Part shown: positions 45,371 through 58,100 of the stretch, in pieces
Numbering within the stretch: position 1 is the first letter of the stretch
Layout of the letters: every line of letters begins with the position of its first letter
NCBI GenBank assembly: GCA_014529385.2
Contig: CM043962.1
Location: forward strand, 85,086,180-85,150,179
Reading direction: 5' to 3'
DNA: 64,000 nt
Origin: Adiantum capillus-veneris
Taxonomy: Eukaryota > Streptophyta > Polypodiopsida > Polypodiales > Pteridaceae
Translations under genes and position numbers: made by a program
Notes under the pieces: model-generated
The model's input: the letters and a program-made list of their open reading frames with translations, nothing else
What the model was told of the DNA's origin: nothing
Databases searched by the model: none

Positions 45371-46019
45371 TCATTAGTTAGGTTACAAGTGGGTATGTAA
45401 TTTGTTAGCCTCAAGGGACTTTGAATATTGAATAGTAAGAAAGTCAAGTGCTGGTTTGAAGATCTTTTGCTTATCTAAACTAGACTCTAACTCAATAATA
45501 AGTTTCATAAGTTCCACGAATTGTCCTATCTAGGCTCCAAAAGAGTCTTAATTGGTTTGTGCTAGATTCTAACTTCCTTGATGGGGTAGAATCCTAGAAA
45601 AATGAGGCACTATAAGTTTTACCTTAGCTCAAATGGATTTTTCACTTAAACTCGACTGCAATTTGGCTATCTAGTCTTTGTCTCGATGGAGTTTAACACT
45701 AGATACATAGTAGTGATATTTAAGCTTCATGTCTCTTCACTTGATCGAGATATGAGACCATACTTTCAAGGTCACCACTTGTCTTACCTAAAGACCAATG
45801 TGAGACATGGGAGCAAGAAAGCCATCCGATATTGTTTTAAGGACTATTACATAGGCAATCAATAACTTAAGTAAAGCAAAAAGACTTGGATCTTTCACAA
45901 TTAATAACTTAAGTAAAGCCAAAAAGACTTGGATCTTTGACAGTTTTTTTCAAACTAAAAAAGCACAATCTCATGCTAACAAAACTATAAATCACAATTG
46001 AAAGGTTTGAACAAGAAAA
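45371..46019. other. unique-looking non-coding stretch
   Basis: The satellite core is absent. A short direct repeat (AATAACTTAAGTAAAGC.AAAAAGACTTGGATCTTT) occurs at 45858-45895 and 45900-45938. Confidence 0.5.
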
Positions 46020-46200
46020 AGATCAACAATCTTAATAAGAAGGATACTTTTCATTTCATTTGATGATTACAAACTAAAATAAAGTCTCTCAAGAAATTGA
46101 TAAACAAAAAATGTAGGTGACTGCTTCATTATTTTGAGCAAAAATATCAAAATCTCTATTGATTGAGCTCCATCTAGTAGTATCCTTTGTAAGATCCTGC
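46020..46200 (-). other. probable 3' UTR exon of the 46291-48072 gene
   Basis: A donor-like AAG/GTACTAG just after the TAA at 46291 and an acceptor TTCTTGCAG ending at 46200 on the minus strand suggest an 80-odd-base intron in the 3' untranslated region. Confidence 0.35.
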
Positions 46201-46290
46201 AAGAAGGAATAAAAAGAAAGATTTGTTAGATACCATGCACATGAGTGTTCAAGCATGTGTATCAAGAATATATGACATGTCACTAGTACC

Positions 46291-48072
46291 TTAGGGTTGC
46301 TTTCTATCCAGCCTTAGAAGATTGTTCTCAGCTTTCACCTTATTTATATAAGCCTTTGCTGTGGTTGCCTTCAAAACTCCTTTTGTGTTACAACCCAATT
46401 GCCTAGCTAAAGTGGTCAATTGTGACGCCTTCATGCTTTCAATGGGTGTACGCTCCTTTGCCAAGATCTCTTGTATTTGGGCTCTTCTCATTTCATTGCG
46501 GTGGCTTGTGTCACTTGCATCTTCAATGATAGTTTCATCTCTGTCACCTTTTGCAGGTGGTATTCTTCTTGTAAAGAACACCTTAGCTGACCAAACATCA
46601 TTTTTCTGCTTCCAATACTCCATGATTTGTTTGTATTCACTATCATTTGTCACTATAGGTTGTCCATAACGATTAGAAGCAATTAAATCACGCACATCCC
46701 TTCTCTCATCAAGCTGAATCAAGTATGGCAGTAGCTCCTCCAAGAGCATATTGTCAACCATCTTCTCAGCATCAAATTGTGGTGGAAAAATGCAATTGTT
46801 TGCTGGTGAAATACATCCCTTGTAAGGAGAGTCATCAATAAGCACTGTTCTTTGTGGATCACATTCAAACCCCATGGCAATTTTGGCTAGAGGCTTGAAC
46901 ATTGCCTCAACGTTTGGATTGTCGGGTCTAAACAATTTTTGAGTTTGAGCGGTGTAGCAAACATCTTGCGACCAAATTGCAAAGAAAGGCAATGTATCCT
47001 CAGCTAAGTTGTTTAGTGCTGCAAGGATTTGATACACATTATTCCTAGTAGCTGTCGACCAAATTGCAACATTAAACCTTTGTAAAATAGTCTTCAAGAA
47101 TTGGATGCAACCTGGCCTGAGTATAATATATCTTTTTGAATCCATTTGCACTGAGTTGTGGTGTGAGGATGGTTGAGGGGAACGTTTCAACAATAGACCA
47201 TTTAAATCCAATATAATTGTAAGCATGGATTTCTCAACATCTACGCTACATGACGTAGTACCAATTGGCAATAGCTCGTGAGTGGACTTTTCAGTCTCTT
47301 TTGATGTATGTTGCATTTTTGAAGCATCGATTTCTTGGTTCTCATTATTGGAAGCTTGCTCAAGTTGCACAACACTAGACTCTAGTATAGAAATATCATC
47401 CATCTTGGGCACTTTAGAAACCATAGAATCTATGGATTCTATAGTTGTTGACTGAACCATAGGAGCATTATCCATCCCAGTTTGTGAATCTAAGAAAACA
47501 CACACACAAATGGTATCTCAAAACCACTAGAATTTTATTCACCATATTTATATGTAGAACTCCTAGTAAGAAATTTATTTAAGGTAAAGTCGTTGTTAGA
47601 ATCCTTGCAACCATTTTCAGCATTCGTACACCAAACACCACTTGTCTAAAATACAATCTACTAACTCAACATTTTCCATCCTACACTTTATTAAAGATGA
47701 GTACTTAAAGTGAAAACTAAAAGCCACCCTTGTTGAGGAAACATGGATACAAGGTCCACCAAATGTCCAACCTAGACTACAAGAAAATAATTAGAGATTT
47801 GGCTTAGATTTGGATTCAAAGGCCACCACTTATTCAAGTAAGATAACTCCACTTGTTTAAGACAGTAATGTTTGAAGCCCCACCACTTGTCCAACCTAGA
47901 CATTGATTAAATTTTGGTAAGATTTATCACAAATCTAGAGTAGAATCAAGATTCTATGGCCAAGGTAGTCAAATATGTTAGACAACACACAAAGCATAAG
48001 AGCACTCTAGATTCTCGTTGAGCATAAACTAAACAATAATCAAATGTTATATTTACTTGAGATTTCATCCAT
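46291..48072 (-). CDS. FCP1/NIF-like HAD protein, two exons
   Basis: Exon 2 (47489-46291, acceptor TTTTCTTAG) joins in phase to a proposed 16-base first exon, 48072-48057 (ATGGATGAAATCTCAA/GTAAAT), giving 404 residues. The first exon is inferred; translation from ATG at about 47475 is an alternative. The HAD domain has IILDLNGLLLKR at about 97-108, FNVAIWSTATRNNVYQIL at about 144-161 and VLIDDSPYK at 221-229. Motif I is D-L-N-G-L, with asparagine for the second aspartate; plant relatives of this subfamily commonly show such a form. The C-terminal part (AQIQEILAKERTPIESMK) is helical and may be a SAP-like nucleic-acid-binding region. It sits at the point where the satellite orientation changes. 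Confidence 0.75.
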
Positions 48073-48131
48073 GAAAAATGAAAATGATGCATGTACTTGA
48101 GATTTCCATCCATGTACAATACTTTACAATG
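47640..48131 (-). repeat. short satellite cluster between genes
   Basis: CCACTTGTC and CCACCACTTGTCCAACCTAGAC appear a few times in diverged form; this is the first place where the core has the GGTCCACCACTTGTCC orientation on the + strand. Confidence 0.6.
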
Positions 48132-51100
48132 TCAAGTAAAGTTATAGTCAGCAAACAACTCTTCTCCTGCTTCAACTTGACAAATAGTCTCAATGCATAC
48201 ATGGCCATATTCTTCTGACTTGATGTGTGAAGAGGTGCATTTATGCCAAGGTGGCAAATTTGGATCAAATGTATAGCGTACGTTGGGACAGACATTTGTA
48301 CTGTGAGAACTATTTATATAGCCCGACACGTTTCCTTCTTCTACACAACCAATAATGTATGATTGATCTTCCTCTTCTTCTATGTTTGGATCCTCTAGAA
48401 GAGAATATTTATAAGCTCTTGGAAATATTTTGCATATCTTTTTCCAGTCTTGAAATCTATACTTATGCCCTCCATAGTTTAGAATAGTCAAACCACTTTC
48501 CAGGGTAGTATGCACAAATAGCCCATAACCAGCTCCTTCAATACATGAAAGTCGCACTTCAAAATCCACACCGTTAATATGGAAAATTACATCTTTGGGA
48601 ATAGGAAAAGTTGGTGTCCCAAAAGGATCTTCATGCCAATCATAGTGTGAAATACATCTAGTTTTTATATCACTTAACTCCTTTGTGTCTGCAAAAAGAA
48701 GAAAATATTATGCATAAAATAATGACAATATCAAAGAAAGATATCATTATTTTATAGTCCAATAGGTCCATTGTATGGAAGACTTAGAGTGCCTCTTACA
48801 TGGTGCCTCCAAGGTTTCCAAAAAATAAAATCATTGGAAAAAAAAGGCCACTGTGTCTCCAATCTATTGCCCATTTGAAGCATAGAGAGAACCAAGGTCC
48901 ACCACTTGTCCAAGCTAGACATGGAGCATTGACACAAGATCCAACACTTATCCAAGAACCCTATAGTATATGTGGTAACATGGGATGCATTGATGCAACA
49001 AAAGTAGTCTAGCCTCCTCATCCATCTCTTTTTTCTTGTAGCCTAGAGGGATTAGTTTCAAGGTCTATCACTAGTCAAAAACTACACATAGAACATTGAT
49101 ACAAGGTTCCACCACATGTGAAACCTATCATCTCTAGTAGCATGGATGGTTTGATATCAAGGTTCATCGCGTGTCCTACCTATACTCTATTGTAGCATAT
49201 AGATTCTGGTTTGGTGGTACTACACTTGTCCAAACTTGGCTTGTTGTTGATATCTGGAGGTAATCAAGGGTCCTCCACTTGTCCAAGTTAGGCATATAAA
49301 ACAATTGCAAGGTCCACCATGTGTACAACATATGATTGATTATAGCATGCATGGTCTTATTTCATGGGCAACCATCTTCTCTCCAACATGTGTCCAACCT
49401 CGGCTCCATTGAAGCATGGAGAGAAGCAAGGTCCACCACTTATCAAAGCTATTATTTTCTCCCAGTGCTTTCAAAACCCATAATACGTTGTACATGGGGG
49501 GGGGGGGGATTCTTGTTTCAAGGTCCACCACTTGGCTAAGATTGGATCCATTGAAACATAAAGAGAAGCAAGCTCTACCATTTGTCCAAGCTAGGAGCCA
49601 TTGAAACATGAAAACCCCATAATATGTTGTATACGGGGGGTGTTTTTCAAGGTCTACCACTTGTCTAAGCTATGGTCCATTGGAACATGGAGAGAAGCAA
49701 AGCTCCACCACTTTTCTAAGCTAGGATCCATTGAAACATGGAGAGAAGCAAGCTCCATTGTTTGTCTAAGCTAGGCTCCATTGGAACATGGAGAAAACAA
49801 GCTCCACCACTTGCCTATTATTGCATAGAGATTCTGGTTTGAAGGTCCACCACTTGTCCAACCTTGCCTTCATGTATGGAGATAATCAAGAGTGCAATGC
49901 TTCTCTAAGCTAGGGACATAAAAGAGTTTCAAGGTCCACTACATATACGATCTATGATGGGTTGTAGCATGGGAGGTTTCATTTTAAGGTTGACCACTTC
50001 TCCAGCTCCGCTTGTCCAACCTCAGATCCATTGAAGAATGGAGAATAAAGGTGTACCAACTCTCCAAAATAGGCAAGACAATCTCTATAAAACCCATGAA
50101 TTGTTAATATATGCTATGCTGTGGAGTTTTGTTTGAAGTTCCACTCCTTATCCAAGCTACAATCCATTGAAGCATGGAACTAAGTAAGATATATCTCTAG
50201 TCCAAGATAGGATCCATTGAAACATAGAGAGAATCAAGGTCCACCACTTGTCCAAGCTATGCATGGGTAATTGATATAAGGACCACTACGTTTTCACCTA
50301 TACTATGCTCTATCATGGATGGTTTCATATCCCACCAATTTTCCAACCTATTTAGTAGGTTGTATTATGGGGGTTTGGTTTCAAGGTACTTCACTTGTCT
50401 AAGGTGGGTTCCATTGAACCATGGAGAGAAACTATGTCTACCACTTGTCCGAAATATGCTCCTTTAAAACATAAAAACAAGGTCCACCACTTGTCCAAGC
50501 TAAAGTTTCTCTCCATTGAAGCATGGAGAGAAACAAGGTCTACCACCTGTCCAAAATATGCTCCATTGAAACATAAAAGCAAGGTCCACCACTTGTCCAA
50601 GCTAATATAACAAATGGGTGTTGGTTACAAGGTGTACCACACTTGTCTAAACTAGTCTTCATGCAAGGTCTACCACATGTCCAAGCTATATGAGCTTGTT
50701 TTGAAGGTCTACCACACCTCTTGAAATTAGGATCCATGTAAGGTCCACCTTTTGTCAAGCTATGCATTTAATGAGTACTAAAACTAAGTAAATTGCAGTA
50801 CTTAAATACCTTTCCAAGCTCATTAAGATTTTGGTCTCTAAGGCCGGCCACCACCACATGTCTAATCTATGCTCTAATTGATTACTTATGCTAGTTCTCA
50901 AAGTCCAAACATAAGCTCCCTTCTAGCAAGGTTAGTTTAAATTTAGGCTCCAGCACCTGTCTAAGCTAGGTTCAATTTATGAAGCATCACCATTTAACCA
51001 TGCTACGATCTAATGTATCATATCAAGGGGGTATTGATAAAAGGTCCAAAACTTATTGAGTTCAAGCTCTTAAGTAATTAAGTCTTTGTGAGTATTAAAT

Positions 51101-53938
51101 GTTATAGTTTTAGTCTACAGATCCACCATTCAAAAACTCAAGTAATTTACTATTTACATTCAAACCTTGAATGCTTGAGATACAAAATACAAACTCAATC
51201 AATACTATATAAAGCAAAATCTAACATTAAGAGTATCAAATCAGTAACAAGAAACACTAACATGCACAAGAAACTCAAAACATACGTGTCTCCATTTCCA
51301 AAAAGTCCTCCATTGACAGAGGATGGTGTTGTTGTTGTTCTTCTTCTCTTTGTGGAGAGCACTCCTCTGTAACAGGCACAATGTCGCCTGATTGCGAAGT
51401 GGATTGTTGAAGTCCAGCCCATTTTTCTATATCTTCATGAGACTTAACAAAGTCTAGCAGCATGGTCTCCACGCTTTTTGCCTCCTCCACACTATCAATT
51501 AAGCAGATAACTTCTTTTTTCTGTTGTATTCCTTCTTGTGCAACCAAGGAGCCATCACCAAAAACATCAACAAGCTTGCGGTCTTCAAAACAATATGTAC
51601 GAATGTAGTGCTTGACCAAAGCTCTTTTTTTGGCCTCCAAATATTGCAAATCTGACATATCGTTATCTGCTACTTGAAGAAGAGAACAATCAATTGGCAT
51701 GGGATGTTCCTCTGATCTTCTTCTCAGGTCTTCAAATGCATTGCCTTGTCCCAAGAAGGCAATAACTGTTAGGAATTGAATTGCTCCTTTGCAAGGAGCT
51801 GATGGAAAGTGATGCAATGCACCACAACAATGGTAGCTCAGATTATCTCCCATGGCGTGAAAGGCACATTGCAATTTTGTGAAGTTAGTGAAATCCACAA
51901 ATGCAAGAAAGACAAATCCAGGATCTGTTGACCCTCCAGCAATAGCCAAGATCCCATCCAAAGCATTGTTAAATGTCTCCTCACTCCACTTCAAATTGCC
52001 TCCAACGTTTTTTGTCATATCTAAAACACATAAGCCAATAGGCACTTTATTATTGAAGTGGCGCATCAAGTAGAGATTGCCTTCCATTTGTAGGCTCACC
52101 ACATAGATTGACCATGGCAAATCTCTAGGCTCAGTTTTCTCCTTTTGAAGGTGAATTGCCCATTGCATGTATTTTATTGCTCCATCTGGAAAAGCCATTT
52201 TCTTTGTTCCACGCGTCAAACTAGATCTGATCCATTCCTCGCATAGCATTAAAATTGTTTTATAAACAACATCATTGATGTTATACATTTTGACCACCTC
52301 CTCCCAGTCTTTACATGGTGAAGACTCATTCAAATTGTTGAAGCCTTCAAGAAGTGCATCTTGAATCAATTTGTCTTGCTTCAACTGCTTGATTCGATCA
52401 TACATGTCAGTTGCATCACCATCCTTTGCACTCTTTGACAGTAAAATCTTCTCATCTCTAATCTCTTCTTGAATAGTCTTTACCTCTGATTCCTCAAGGC
52501 CACAAAGGTATCTAAATACAGTTGTTGGGGGTTTCTTATTCTCCTCTTCTAGATTTTCAATGATTTCTATCCAGCAATCATAAACTAAATCAGAGTACGT
52601 GACCATGTGTGCCTGTTTAGCAATCCAACTTGCTGCTGCACTCATTCTTGCCAATCGAAGAAAAGCCTAAAAAGAAATAGAGAAATAATTAAACTATTGA
52701 GCAAGATTTGTTAATTAAACACTATCAAAAAGACAAAGAAAATAACTTACATCCCATCCGGCACGAGATGCATGTCCCTCTGCAATTCCACTTGCTGCCT
52801 TTGGTGGTCGTCCTGAGAAGATCCATTGACTCCGTAAATGTCTCAATATTTGGCTGTAAGGTTGCTTGACATACAATGCCTGAGCCTCCTCATTTGCAAT
52901 GGCAGATATAGCAGTTGCAACAAATGGAGGAGCATTCACAACAATGCGAGCCTTTCTAAATTTATACACGCTAATCAGTCTTTCAAAGATCTCTTTGTTG
53001 TTTTGTTCATTGTGAAGCAAAACTTTTGCAGCATAGATTGAATGCTGCCCATCAAGAATCCAATAATGATAATCTTTAATTTTTTGCTCCTCTACCTCTT
53101 CTACTGCCAAAGGAGTCCCCTTCTTTGATTTTGCATTTCGAACAGGCATCAAATATGCACATGCTGCAGGCTTGGTCGTACTCCGTGAAAATCCAAATAA
53201 CACACTTTCAGCGTGTTTTTTATCCATAATACGTGCATTATAGTGATCAGGAGCAAGCCAACAATTTTGAATAGGGATATCAAATTCCCTATATTGGAAA
53301 GGAAAATAATTTATGTACTTATTCATTCCACCTGTATCTTTTTCTTGTCCTTTCATGGCCTCAGCTTCTAAAACATCTGGATCCACAATTCTCATCTTTG
53401 ACATTGAACCCTCTGTTGATGAGGATGCCAAAGATGCCTTGTCTACATCCAAAATGGAACTAGTTCGCTTAGCTTCTACTTTCTGCACTTTTGCTTGCTT
53501 CTTTGTGGATGGTGGTCGTGAAGCTTTCACCTTTTTTCGTTGTAGTGTGGCAATGATGGAGCTTTGAAGTTGATCTGCTGTGATATTTGGATTTGATTCT
53601 GCAAACTTCCATCCTCGAGAAAACATTGTCTCTTCTTTGTTTCTAGACATGCGCTCCAATGCATATGCTCCTGGAGATAGTTGAAATTCTAGATTCATTG
53701 GAACTAGAATGTCAATGCATTCCACCTCTGGATGACTATCAACTACAGAGACAGATGCTTCCACAACTTGTCCAACATCTTCAAACAAGCTGTCATTCTC
53801 CTTTTTGGCAATAAATAGATGCACCTTATGAAATTGTGCACCCTCTATACCATGTATGTCCAAATACCATTTCCTAAGATCATTGCAAGTATAGTCAACT
53901 GAGACAGCAACCCTTGCAACCTGTTTTTTTGGAGCCAT
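48132..53938 (-). CDS. ParB-like / DNA-methyltransferase-like / SET-domain fusion, three exons
   Basis: Exon A is 53938-52751, exon B 52666-51286 and exon C 48688-48132. Donors GTAAGT and GTATGT and acceptors TTTTTAG and TTTTTGCAG join with correct phase to 1041 residues. An acceptor TTTGTTTCAG at 53944 suggests a 5' UTR intron. Residues about 215-345 are ParB/sulfiredoxin-like (YWILDGQHSIYAA at 292-304). Residues about 580-800 follow the order of a beta-class N4/N6 amino-methyltransferase: IGLCVLDMTKN where DPPY is expected (605-615), WSEETFNNALDGI, and KLVDVFGDGSLVAQEGI (760-776) like motif I. The DPPY box is missing, so activity is doubtful. Residues about 895-1041 are a SET domain (GAGYGLFVHT, INSSHSTNVCPN, AGEELFADYNF). 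ParB plus methyltransferase is a known phage and bacterial pairing; the SET addition is eukaryotic. Confidence 0.78.
48689..51285 (-). repeat. intron filled with satellite copies
   Basis: The 2.6-kb intron between the methyltransferase-like and SET exons holds some 25 or more copies of the GGTCCACCACTTGTCC core in varied context, a G13 run at 49496-49508, and local duplications (50470-50610 repeats its own 130-base unit). It shows the gene is old enough to be invaded, or was formed in satellite DNA. Confidence 0.85.
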
Positions 53939-53989
53939 CTTTCCTGAAACAAAAAAAACCAAATGTTATTTTAACATATACTTTTTTGT

Positions 53990-56900
53990 AATGGATTAAG
54001 TTTGTGTGAATACAAGTTCCACCACTTGTTCAAGCTAGATCTAAGCAAGTATACATAGTGATCATTTAAGCTAGTAAACTAAGGGAAGGGAGAAGTAAGG
54101 TCCACCACTTGTCCAAGCTCAGCTCTAGACAACATGGAGAGATTCGAGGTCTACTAATTGTCTAATATAGGCTAACTATATTGAAACATAGAGAGAAGCA
54201 AAGGTCCACCACTTGTCCAATCTAGGGTCCATTGAAACATGGAGAGAAGGATGCTCCACCATTTGTCCAAAATAGGCTCCATTGAAACATGAAGAGAAGC
54301 AAGATGCACCATGTCTTTGAGATGCTAGGCTCCATTGAAATACCTTAAACCCATGATATTTTGTATATGTGGGGTTTAAATTCAAGGTCCACCACTTGTC
54401 CAACCTATTATCCCTAGTAGCATGAGTGGTTTGGTCTCAAGATTCACCACTTTTCCACTCTATGTCATTATATTAAGAAGATCTGGGTGTTAAGGTCCAC
54501 CACTTGTCCAACCTATAAGGCATATCTTAAATGGTATTATTTACCACCACTTGGAATGCACATGATGGGTTTTACATAGGGGTATGGTTCCAAGGTCCAC
54601 CACTTGTCCAAGCTAACTCTATTGAAACATAGAGAGAATCAAAGGTCCACCACTTGTCCAAGCTAGGCTCCATTGAAACATGGAGAGAAGGATGCTCCAC
54701 CATTTGTCCAAGCCAGGTTTGATTGAAACATGAAGAGAAGCAAGCTGCACCATGTCTCCAAAATGCTAGGCTCCATTGAAATATCTTAAACCCATGATAT
54801 TTCGTACATGGGGGGTTTACATTCAAGGTCCACCACTTGTCCAACCTATTATCACTAGTAGCATGAGTGGTTTGATGTCAAGATTCACCACTTTTCCACT
54901 CTATGTCATTATATTAAGAAGATCTGGGTGTTAAGGTCCACCACTTGTCCAACCTATAAGGCTATATCTTAAAGGGTATTCTTTCTCACCACTTGGAATG
55001 ACCATGATAGGTTTTACATGGGGGTTTGGTTCCAAGTTCCACCACTTGTCCAAGCTAACTCTATTGAAACATAGAGAGAAGCAAAGGTCCACCACTTGTC
55101 TAAGCTAGGGTCCATTGAAACATGGAGAGAAGGATGCTCCACCATTTTTCCAAGATAGGCTCCATTGAAACATGAAGAGAAGCAAGCTGCACCATGTCTC
55201 CAAGATGCTAAGATCCATTGAAATACCTTAAACCCACGATATTTTGTACATGGGGAGTTTACATTCAAGGTCCACCACTTGTCCAACCTATTATCTCTAG
55301 TAGCATGAGTGGTTTGGTCTCAAGATTCACCACTTTTCCACTCTATGTCATTACGTTAAGAAGATCTGGGTGTTAAGGTCGACCACTTGTCCAACCTATA
55401 AGGGTATATCTTAAAGGGTATTCTTTCTCACCACTTGAAATGTCCATGATATGTTTTACATGGGGGTTTGGCTCCAAGGTCCACCACTTGTCCAAGCTAA
55501 CTCTATTGAAACATAGAGAAAACAAAGGTCCACCACTTGTCCAAGCTAGGCTCCATTGAAACATGGAGAGAAGGATCCTCTACCATTTGTCGAAGCTAAC
55601 TCTATTGAAACATGGGGGGTTTACATTCAAGGTCCACCACTTGTCCAACCTATTAACGCTAGTAGCATGAGTGGTTTGGTCTCAAGATTCACCACTTTTT
55701 CACTCTATGTCATTATATTAAGAATATTTGGGTGTTAAGGTCCACCACTTGTCCAACCTATAAGGCTATATCTTAAGGGTTGTTCTCTTCTCACACTTGG
55801 AGTGACCAGCATAGGTTTTACATGGGGGTTTTGTTTCAAGGTCCACCACTTGTCCAAGCTAACTCTATTGAAACATAGAGAGAATCAAAGGTCCACCACT
55901 TGTCCAAGCTAGGGTCCATTGAAACATGGAGAGAAGGATGCTCCACCATTTGTCCAAGATACGCTCCATTGAAACATGAAGAGAAGCAAGCTACACCATG
56001 TCTCCAAGATGCTAGGCTCCATTGAAATACCTCAAACCCATGATATTTTGTACATGGGGGTTTACATTCAAGGTCCACCACTTGTCCAACCTATTATCTC
56101 TAGTAGCATGAGTGGTTTGGTCTCAAGATTCACCATTTTTCCACTCTATGTCATTCTATTAAGAATATCTGGGTGCTAAGGTCCACCACTTGTCCAACCT
56201 ATAAGGCTATATCTTAAACTTTATTCTTTCTCACCACTTGGAGTTACCAAGATAGGTTTTACATGGGAGTTTGGTTCCAAGGCCCACCACTTGTCCAAGC
56301 TAACTCTATTGAAACATAGAGAGAAGCAAAGGTCCACCCTTGTCCAAGCTAGGCTCCATTGAAACATGGAGAGAAGGATGCTCCACCATTTGTCCAAGAT
56401 AGGCTCCATTGAAACATGAAGAGAAGCAATCTGCACCATGTCTCCAAGATGCTAGGCTCCATTGAAATACCTTAAACCCATGATATTTTTACATGGGGGT
56501 TTACATTCAAGGTCACACACTTGTCCAACCTATTATCTTAGTAGCATGAGTGGTTTGGTCTCAAGATTTACCACTTTTCCACTCTATGTCGTTATATTAT
56601 GAAGATCTAGGTTTAAGGTCGACCACTTGTCCAACCTATAAGGCTAGATCTTAAAGGGTATTATTTCTCACCACTTGGAATGACCATGATATGTTTTACA
56701 TGGGGGTTTGGTTTCAAGGTCCACCACTTGTCCAAGCTAACTCTATGGAAACATAGAGAGAAGCAAAGGTCCACCACTTGTCCAAGCTAGGCTCCACTGA
56801 GACATTTAGAGAAGGATGATCCCCCATTGGTGGAAGATAGGCTTCATTGAAACATGAAAAGAAGCAAGTTGCACCATGTCTCCAAGATTCTAGATTCATC

Positions 56901-58100
56901 CATTGAAATACCTTAAACCCACGATATTGTTTACATGTGGGGTTTAACGTCAAGCCAGTCACTTTTCCAAGCTATTATCCCTAGTAGCATGAGTGGTTTG
57001 GTCTCAAGATTCACCACTTTTCCACTCTATGTCATTATATAAGAAGATCTAGTGTTTAAGGTCGACCACTTGTCCAACCTATAAGGGTATATCTTAAAGG
57101 GTATTCTTTCTCACCACTTGAAATGTCCATGATATGTTTTACATAGGGGTTTGGTTCCAAGGTCCCACCCTTATCCAAGCTAACTTTATTCTTCTCATAG
57201 AGAGAAGCAAAAGGTCCACCACTTGTCCAAGCTAGGCTCCATTGAAACATGGAGAGAAGGATGCTCCACCATTTGTCGAAGCTAACTCTATTGAAACATG
57301 GAAGGTTTACATTCAAGGTCCACCAGTTGTCCAACTATTAACGCTAGTAGCATGAGGGGTTTTGGTCTCAAGATTCACCACTTTTTCACTCTGTGTCATT
57401 ATATTATAGAATATTTGGGTATTAAGGTCCACCACTTGTCCAACCTATAAGACTATATCTTAATGGTTATTCTTTCTGACCACTTGGAGTGACCATGAAA
57501 GGTTTTGTACATGGGGTTTTGGTTCCAGGTCCACCACTTGTCCAAGCTACTCTATTGAAACATAGAGAGAAGCAAAGGTCCACCACTTGTCTTAAGCTAA
57601 GGTCTATTGAAACATGGAGAGAAGGATGCTCCACCATTTGTCCAAGATAGACTCCATTGAAACATGAAGAGAAGCAAGCTGCACCATATCTCCAAGATGC
57701 TAGCCTCCATCGAAATACCTTAAACCCACGTTATTTTGTACATGGGAGTTTACATTCAAGATCAACAATTTGTCCAACCTATTATCCTAGTAGCATGAGT
57801 GGTTTGCTCTCAAGATTCACCACTTTTCCACTCTCTGTCATTATATTAAGAATATTTGGGTGTTAAGGTCCACCACTTGTCCAACCTATAAGACAATATG
57901 TTAATGGTTATTCTTTCTCACCCCTTGAAAGACTATATCTTATAATGGTTTATCCCTAGCTATTATTGCTAGTAGCCTGAGAGGTTTGGTCTCAGATTCA
58001 CCACTTTTATTAAGAATATGTGGGTGTTAAGGTCCACCACTTGTCCAACCTATAAGGCTACATCTTAAAGGTTATTCTTTCTTACTACTTGGAGTGACCA
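53990..58100 (-). repeat. satellite array, diverged units of about 440 bp
   Basis: Units recur at about 54176, 54572, 55014 and 55836 with the core GGTCCACCACTTGTCCAA, three or four 50-base sub-repeats ending in CATTGAAACATGGAGAGAAG, and a longer spacer with AACCTATAAGGCTATATCTT and GTTTTACATGGGGGTTTGGT. Indels break the regular order between 56700 and 58100. Confidence 0.93.

Noticed and set aside
48132-53938. Bacterial contamination, because of ParB and methyltransferase-like domains
   Set aside because: The domains are split by in-phase GT/AG introns, one filled with the local satellite, and end in a SET domain; the locus is continuous with plant repeats.
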